Source: SIG299 sp045593825
GTDB taxonomy: Bacteria > Bacillota > Clostridia > Lachnospirales > Lachnospiraceae
Length of the DNA stretch: 37,362 nt
Reading direction: 5' to 3'
Assembly: GCA_045593825.1 (NCBI GenBank)
Contig: JAZNXI010000078.1
Span: 1 to 37,362 of the forward strand
Below the pieces are notes generated by a model that ran no database searches, was not told the DNA's origin, and saw only the letters and a list, made by a program, of their open reading frames with translations. Made by a program: the position numbers and the translations under genes. Below, in pieces: positions 32,862-37,362 of this stretch. Every line of letters starts with the position of its first letter. The first letter of the stretch is position 1.

Positions 32862-34457
32862 TTATCTTGTAAACTGAGAAATAAACTTCCACGCGTTTTC
32901 ATTGGTATGATGTCTGCATTCGTGCACCTGCTCGCTGATGCTTGCAAAGGCAGTACGGCATACACCGTCTTCACTGTCGTAATAGTTGATGGTTAAGGTG
33001 CTGCCTCTGGACTCATCAAAGATTTTTTCTACACGGTCGCCAGGAATACCCCAGATAGGGTCTTCCCAGTTCTCTTTATTTTCATAAGATACATCAAATT
33101 TCTTCTTTAAACCGTTTACTTCAGCCGCATACTGAATTCTTTCCATGCCGGATTCTGCCTGGAACGGTAATTCCGGTAAATGGGACTTTTCGCCGCCGGA
33201 GTAGAAAATCGGCACAGGAACTGTTGTGTTTAACTTATCGCCAAGGTCTTTGCCAAACGGATTATTTCTTACCGGGAACAGGGCGCTTGCCGGAGCAAGA
33301 CCTGCAAACACTTCCGGATATTCCTGGAACATATCCCAGGTTTTTCCGCTGCCCATGGAAAATCCGGTGCCGTAAATGCGGTGTTCATCGATATTGTAGC
33401 GCTGTTTTAAGTGGGCAAGCACTTCCATTGCCTCGGTAGCGGTTACATTCTGATGATTTTCTAAAGAAACATACAGAAAACCATAACGATGCGCAATTTC
33501 CCACCAGCCGGATACGAAGGTTAAAAACATGGAAGAATCACCACCGCCATGGAAACCAAGTAATAACGGCACAGGACCGTTGTCAAAGGCATTATTGTTG
33601 TAGTATGCAAAATAACCCACCTTATGTTCTTCGGTGCCCTTAAAAGCGCCTCTGTGGTCTTCTGATGTCTTTACGGTTACACTGCCTGCTTCTTCCGTCA
33701 TATCCATTGCGGCAAAATCCGGCTCGATTTCCATGTTGCCGCACCACATCTTAAACTTGCGGACGAAGGAAGCAAAATCAGCCTTGTAATCAGCCGCATC
33801 CTTTACTAAAAGATTTTTGCAGCCATCGAAAGCCTGGTTAATTTCTGCGGAATTGCCTACAGACAAAATACCGATATCCTTGCGCGCTACGTCAGGGACC
33901 ACGCTTAAATTCTGCATGGAACACATAGCCGGTGTAATTTCGCCCGGGCCCCAAAGATATTCGCCGTTTACTGTTTTTAATATATTTTTTGCTACATAAT
34001 CGGCAGATGCACCAAAGCTGTAAATATCAGCTCTGAAAATAGCACCACGGATGAAATAACCCTTAAACTCTCCGGTAAAGAAGTTGGAAAGTTCTACAAT
34101 GCCGTCGGAATAGCGAGGGTCCATTTTTACTTCTGCAATAACCGCTGCATAAAGCTCTTCTGTAGCAGTTGCCCAACCACCCTCATTCGTCGGATATACA
34201 AACAGCACGGAAGAGTCTACTGCAGACGCAATGTCTGCCAGACCGCTTGTGTTTGCAAATGCAATTGCCTCCTCCATACTCTGTCTGTTTTCTTCAAACA
34301 CAAGTAATAAAGGAGCTCTGAAGCCGTAGTTGTTTACCTGTCCGTCAATTTCTGTTGCAGGTACATAAGCCTTTAAATAAAACTTTTCATATTCATGTTC
34401 CCAATACTTGCCGCCATCAGCCAGTGTGCTGACTACCGGACGCTCCATCATTGCCAT
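32862..34457 (-). CDS. Putative esterase with two alpha/beta-hydrolase-like halves
   Basis: This 531-residue protein ends in a recognisable alpha/beta-hydrolase domain (about 275-531) of the esterase D/PHB depolymerase type: oxyanion motif HGGG (303-306), nucleophile S367 in GFSMG, and a C-terminal CRHHTNENAWKFISQF where the catalytic histidine would be H516 or H517. The N-terminal half shows a similar order of strands (PLLLVF, then VLFVYP, then IYSFGASADY), with a degraded elbow GASAD at 149-153. It lacks a signal peptide. The start follows AGGAGG. The natural substrate may be an acylated sugar, given the xylan genes nearby, but this is inference. Confidence 0.8.
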   Translation of the reverse strand: MAMMERPVVSTLADGGKYWEHEYEKFYLKAYVPATEIDGQVNNYGFRAPLLLVFEENRQSMEEAIAFANTSGLADIASAVDSSVLFVYPTNEGGWATATEELYAAVIAEVKMDPRYSDGIVELSNFFTGEFKGYFIRGAIFRADIYSFGASADYVAKNILKTVNGEYLWGPGEITPAMCSMQNLSVVPDVARKDIGILSVGNSAEINQAFDGCKNLLVKDAADYKADFASFVRKFKMWCGNMEIEPDFAAMDMTEEAGSVTVKTSEDHRGAFKGTEEHKVGYFAYYNNNAFDNGPVPLLLGFHGGGDSSMFLTFVSGWWEIAHRYGFLYVSLENHQNVTATEAMEVLAHLKQRYNIDEHRIYGTGFSMGSGKTWDMFQEYPEVFAGLAPASALFPVRNNPFGKDLGDKLNTTVPVPIFYSGGEKSHLPELPFQAESGMERIQYAAEVNGLKKKFDVSYENKENWEDPIWGIPGDRVEKIFDESRGSTLTINYYDSEDGVCRTAFASISEQVHECRHHTNENAWKFISQFTR

Positions 34458-34580
34458 AATAATACCTCCTGAAATATTTATATAATAAATTCCCCAAGTA
34501 TTATTGTAGCACAGGATTTTTCCAAAAAACTACTTCATGCGTTGCATGTTTTGCCCAAAAACTGCTAAAAGAGACGCTGA

Positions 34581-34796
34581 CTATATTTCCTGCCACTCTT
34601 CCGTTTCTATTTCGTTGGCTACCCGGTCGATGGCAATCTCCTTGGTTTCTTCCAGGGCTTTTTCGTAGCCGGTAAGAGCTGCAAAGGGCGAAAACTGCGC
34701 CGCCCGGTCGATGGCTGCCATGCGGGGATGCTTTGCAGAGGTTGGATGAGGCAGATTAATGATATCATCGTAATTATTTGTTGCTTTTAGACTCAT
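34581..34796 (-). CDS. Small conserved protein coupled to the Y-family polymerase
   Basis: This 71-residue protein contains YDDIINLPHPTS, then HPRMAAIDRAAQFSPFAAL and GYEKALEET. I recognise this pattern as that of small proteins encoded next to Y-family polymerases in Firmicutes; the job of the partner is unknown, and YolD plays a comparable role in Bacillus. Its ATG overlaps the polymerase stop codon in ATGA, a classic coupling signal. No clear terminator is seen after it. Confidence 0.75.
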   Translation of the reverse strand: MSLKATNNYDDIINLPHPTSAKHPRMAAIDRAAQFSPFAALTGYEKALEETKEIAIDRVANEIETEEWQEI

Positions 34797-36325
34797 GCCT
34801 TATGCCCTCCTATCTGGTTATTCCGCTCTATGGTCATAGCGCCTTCCTGCAGATTCATTCCTTTTAGCATGGCATTTTTACCGTATCGCTTTTTAACAGA
34901 CAGCATGGCTTCCTGGAGTTTACGCTCTTTGGAAAGTGCTGCCTCCTCTTCTTCCTTTTTCTTTTGTTCTGCCTCATAATCCGTAAACAGGGTGAGCTGC
35001 TCGAAAGTATTCCCTATTACTTCCTTGGCCGCCGACTCGTCGGTAAGACGATTGGCGGTAATATTAATACGGCGCACCAATAAATCCGGATTGACAATGT
35101 TGTCGTAAAGCTCCATGACTGCGTCAATAATCAGCTTGGTAGAAGAAGTCTGCCGGCCCAGATTTGCCGTACCGTGGGCATGCTTTGGCACCTTACGGCC
35201 ATAATGGTCGGTGGTGACTTCTCCTTTATATTTTGCCCAGATGGAAGGATTCGTAAGGTTTTCGATATCGTACCCCACCGTAAGCACAATTTGGTCGGTA
35301 ACCAAGCGTTTTTCCACTAAATCAAGCACTAAAAGGTCGGTCATTTCCCGGACGATGAGCTTTGCCATTTCGAAATCGTAAGGACAATGCAACACCTGAC
35401 CGGAGCTTGTGCAGTTGACACTTGGTTTGTATGCCTTAATAAGCTCTATGGTAGTTGGTTCATAACCCCAGGCATGGTCAATTAAAAGCTCAGCGTTAAT
35501 GCCAAACAGCTTATACAACAGTTCCTCGTTATGATAGTCCTTAGGACCGCCAAGGGAGCATCTTGCAATGTCACCCATGGTGTAAAGGCCATGCTCCTCC
35601 AGCTTTTTGCTGTAACCTCTGCCTACCCGCCAGAAATCGGTAAGGGGACGGTGGTTCCAGAGAAGGCGGCGGTAACTCATTTCGCTAAGTTCCGCAATGC
35701 GGACGCCGTTTTCATCGGGTTCTACGTGCTTGGCCACGATATCTAACGCTACCTTACAAAGGTACAGGTTAGTACCGATGCCGGCAGTGGCGGTAATACC
35801 GGTTTCTTCCTCTACCTGCCGGATAATTTTGGAAGCCAGCTCCTTTGCCGTCATTTTATAAGTGCCCAGATACTGCGTTACATCCATGAAAACCTCATCA
35901 ATGGAATAAACGTGGATATCCTCCGGCGCAATATATTTTAAATAAATATCGTAAATGCGGGTACTATATTCCATATACAGTGCCATGCGTGGCGGTGCTG
36001 CAATATAAGAAATTTCCAATGCCGGGTGCTGCTTAATTTCGTCTGCAAAACAAGAAGACCCCACAAAGGTTTTATCCGGAAGATTCAATCTGCGTTCCGC
36101 ATTGACCTCCCGAAGCCTTTGCACCACCTCAAAGAGGCGGGCACGGCCCGGAATTCCAAACGCCTTTAAGGAAGGGGTGACGGCCAGACAAATGGTTTTT
36201 TCGGTACGGGAAGCATCTGCCACCACTAAATTGGTGTTCATTGGATTAAGCCCCCGTTCCCGGCATTCTACAGAGGCATAGAAGGACTTTAAATCGATTG
36301 CGATATATTCCCGCTGCTCTGCCAT
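34793..36325 (-). CDS. Y-family DNA polymerase (UmuC/DinB-like)
   Basis: This 510-residue polymerase would copy damaged templates in error-prone repair. The palm motif AIDLKSFYASVECRERG holds D11, and SIDEVF holds D143 and E144. A helix-hairpin-helix region and little-finger domain follow. A beta-clamp binding motif QLTLF is at about 443-447, before a charged coiled tail. The steric-gate region FYASVE is as in bacterial UmuC relatives. The start at 36325 follows GGGAGG; a GTG nine bases upstream is less likely. A candidate LexA box lies at 36403-36416. It is co-transcribed with the small partner gene. Confidence 0.92.
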   Translation of the reverse strand: MAEQREYIAIDLKSFYASVECRERGLNPMNTNLVVADASRTEKTICLAVTPSLKAFGIPGRARLFEVVQRLREVNAERRLNLPDKTFVGSSCFADEIKQHPALEISYIAAPPRMALYMEYSTRIYDIYLKYIAPEDIHVYSIDEVFMDVTQYLGTYKMTAKELASKIIRQVEEETGITATAGIGTNLYLCKVALDIVAKHVEPDENGVRIAELSEMSYRRLLWNHRPLTDFWRVGRGYSKKLEEHGLYTMGDIARCSLGGPKDYHNEELLYKLFGINAELLIDHAWGYEPTTIELIKAYKPSVNCTSSGQVLHCPYDFEMAKLIVREMTDLLVLDLVEKRLVTDQIVLTVGYDIENLTNPSIWAKYKGEVTTDHYGRKVPKHAHGTANLGRQTSSTKLIIDAVMELYDNIVNPDLLVRRINITANRLTDESAAKEVIGNTFEQLTLFTDYEAEQKKKEEEEAALSKERKLQEAMLSVKKRYGKNAMLKGMNLQEGAMTIERNNQIGGHKA

Positions 36326-36374
36326 TTTGCACACCTCCCATTCACTTTCGTTTACAAATTCACTTTTTGTACTT

Positions 36375-36416
36375 ATTGTACCACAATATTTTGATTTTTA
36401 CCAGAACATTTGTTTT
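36375..36416 (-). promoter_or_regulatory. Promoter with candidate LexA (SOS) box upstream of the Y-family polymerase
   Basis: GAACATTTGTTT (36404-36415) fits the Firmicute LexA core GAAC-N4-GTTY. On the minus strand TACAAT (36380-36375) is a good -10, and the box overlaps the place where the -35 would lie, so bound LexA could block polymerase. The outer bases of the full consensus match only in part. Confidence 0.5.
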
Positions 36417-36446
36417 GCCGTTTTTGGAATTTTCTGCCACACTCCG

Positions 36447-36475
36447 TTGATTTTCTATCGGGAATGAGCTATGAT
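36447..36475 (+). promoter_or_regulatory. Promoter of the Nudix gene
   Basis: TTGATT (36447-36452) and TATGAT (36470-36475) are 17 bases apart. Transcription would begin near 36482, after the first in-frame ATG at 36471, which supports the start at 36498. Confidence 0.6.
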
Positions 36476-36497
36476 AAAAGAAGAGGAGGGGTGTATT

Positions 36498-37157
36498 ATG
36501 AAACCTGAAATAAAAAAAGAACATGTAAAACCCTTGTTTGAATCCAAATTCATCAAGGTGTTTGACTTACAATACGAAGAAGGCAAGCATTACTACGATG
36601 CCACCAGACGCCAGGCAGATGCTCTGATGGCCGTCAAATCCGATGAGGACTTTAAACATGCCCTTCCGGATGCAGTTACCTGTGTGGTGATTTTAAACAT
36701 CAACGGCGAAGAACCAAAACTTTTACTGGACTACGAATACCGCTACCCGGCAGGACAGTTTCTCTTAAGTCCGCCGGCAGGCTTACTTGACCCGGAGGAT
36801 GCCGTCTGCGCCGAACCTCTGCTTGCCACCGCCAAGCGGGAAATCGAAGAAGAAACCGGACTCACCGTAAAAGAAAGTGACAAACTGTTTACCATTAACC
36901 CGCTGCTGTTTTCCACCCCGGGCATGACTGACGAAAGCAACGCTCTGGTATGCGCGGTTCTTTCCCTGGACGACACAGCAAAGCTTTCACAAGAAGGTGC
37001 CGTAGGCAGCGAATGCTTTAACGGCTTCGAGCTGATTTCTAAAGAAGAAGCCACAGCCCTGTTACAAAACGGCCGGGACAAAAACGGAATTTTCTACTCT
37101 GTTTTCACCTGGGCCGCACTGATGTACTTTGTATCCGATTTATGGAAAACCGCCTGA
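36498..37157 (+). CDS. Nudix hydrolase
   Basis: This 219-residue protein belongs to the ADP-ribose pyrophosphatase-like Nudix group, which splits nucleoside diphosphates linked to another group. The catalytic box ends in EPLLATAKREIEEETGL (106-122), holding R114-E115 and the E-x-x-E-E cluster. The opening glycine (PPAGLLDPE, 93-100) is separated from it by an insertion of a few residues. The strand LLLDYEYRYPAGQFLLSPP just before is typical. ATG 36498 follows GAGGAGGGG and lies after the predicted transcription start. The gene is divergent from the polymerase operon and leads toward the next gene. Confidence 0.9.
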   Translation: MKPEIKKEHVKPLFESKFIKVFDLQYEEGKHYYDATRRQADALMAVKSDEDFKHALPDAVTCVVILNINGEEPKLLLDYEYRYPAGQFLLSPPAGLLDPEDAVCAEPLLATAKREIEEETGLTVKESDKLFTINPLLFSTPGMTDESNALVCAVLSLDDTAKLSQEGAVGSECFNGFELISKEEATALLQNGRDKNGIFYSVFTWAALMYFVSDLWKTA

Positions 37158-37193
37158 AACAGGCACGAATTATAGAAAGAGAGAATACATCTT

Positions 37194-37362
37194 ATGTTAT
37201 ATCATTACACTGATTTTACCGCCTTTGACGGCATTATCCGCTGTGCGGAACTTCGACTGAACAACATCTTAAACATGAACGACGCTTCCGAGATGCGCCT
37301 GTTCATGAACGGCATCTGTAAAGCCGTACTTTCCCGCTTGAAAACAAACGGCGAAACACCTG
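37194..37362 (+). CDS. DUF2971-like protein, N-terminal part (cut by the window end)
   Basis: The frame opens at ATG 37194 and runs off the right edge after 56 residues. It begins LYHYTDFTAFDGIIR and continues LRLNNILNMNDASE, which matches the start of DUF2971 proteins, often found near phage-defence or stress genes; the function is unknown. The ribosome site is poor (GAGAG), and the gene follows the Nudix gene by 36 bases, so it may be co-transcribed. Confidence 0.65.
   Translation, partial: MLYHYTDFTAFDGIIRCAELRLNNILNMNDASEMRLFMNGICKAVLSRLKTNGETP

Noticed and set aside
32831..32974. Longer N terminus of the chemoreceptor
   Set aside because: It overlaps the end of the esterase gene, has no ribosome site and adds no recognisable domain; the inner ATG has AAGGGGAAT before it.
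37152..37164. GCCTGAAACAGGC hairpin at the Nudix stop codon as a terminator
   Set aside because: The stem is only 4 bp and no T-run follows.

Overview
The window reads as a chromosomal segment of an anaerobic Firmicute of the Lachnospiraceae type. This rests on gene content and style: a fermentative pyruvate formate-lyase locus, Thr/Pro-rich cell-wall linkers, AGGAGG-type ribosome sites, near-consensus sigma-A promoters, CcpA-type cre sites and a gut-style xylosidase. There is no phage, transposon, CRISPR array, rRNA or tRNA that I can support. The first ~110 bases do not belong to this picture. They encode, on the minus strand, a GC-rich piece of glutamate formimidoyltransferase fused abruptly to a truncated parC, and are best read as an assembly chimera or a rearrangement end.

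Layout. 1-966: foreign fragment and the 3' part of topoisomerase IV subunit A. 1027-3534: a SemiSWEET-like protein divergent from a LysR regulator, then an SLC13/ArsB-type permease. 3721-8425: a five-gene minus-strand operon (XRE regulator, DUF3169 membrane protein, ABC ATPase, two ABC-2 permeases) driven by a promoter covered by two identical palindromes. 8800-11910: pyruvate formate-lyase, here split into a 683-residue core with the Cys-Cys site and a separate 80-residue glycyl-radical protein that has its own promoter, followed by the activase pflA. 11958-15873: minus-strand operon of a DUF885 lipoprotein, a cell-wall amidase and an MFS transporter. 15945-18191: a Dabb protein and a PadR/HAAS-DUF4097 pair. 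18443-19756: an OFA-family (oxalate/formate type) transporter under a cre-containing promoter. 19881-24669: MoxR ATPase, DUF58 and TgpA-like transglutaminase operon. 24749-28810: a GH39-GH43 two-catalytic-domain xylosidase divergent from an AraC regulator. 28823-31773: HD-GYP, low-molecular-weight phosphatase, MsrA and a sugar isomerase-like protein. 32000-34457: an alpha/beta-hydrolase esterase co-transcribed with a soluble chemoreceptor. 34581-36325: Y-family DNA polymerase with a small partner gene and a candidate LexA box. 36498-37362: a Nudix hydrolase and the start of a DUF2971-like gene.

How it fits together. The central metabolic unit is pflB / radical-domain gene / pflA, which would convert pyruvate and CoA to acetyl-CoA and formate; an OFA transporter that could move formate or a related acid lies 6.5 kb away, but that link is inference. 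The envelope genes (amidase, DUF885 lipoprotein, transglutaminase) share Thr/Pro linkers. Two intergenic regions show the same unusual design: an intrinsic terminator whose 5' arm or loop carries the promoter of the next gene, so read-through RNA would fold and stop while new RNA starting in the loop cannot fold. With the split formate-lyase, this is the most interesting material in the window.
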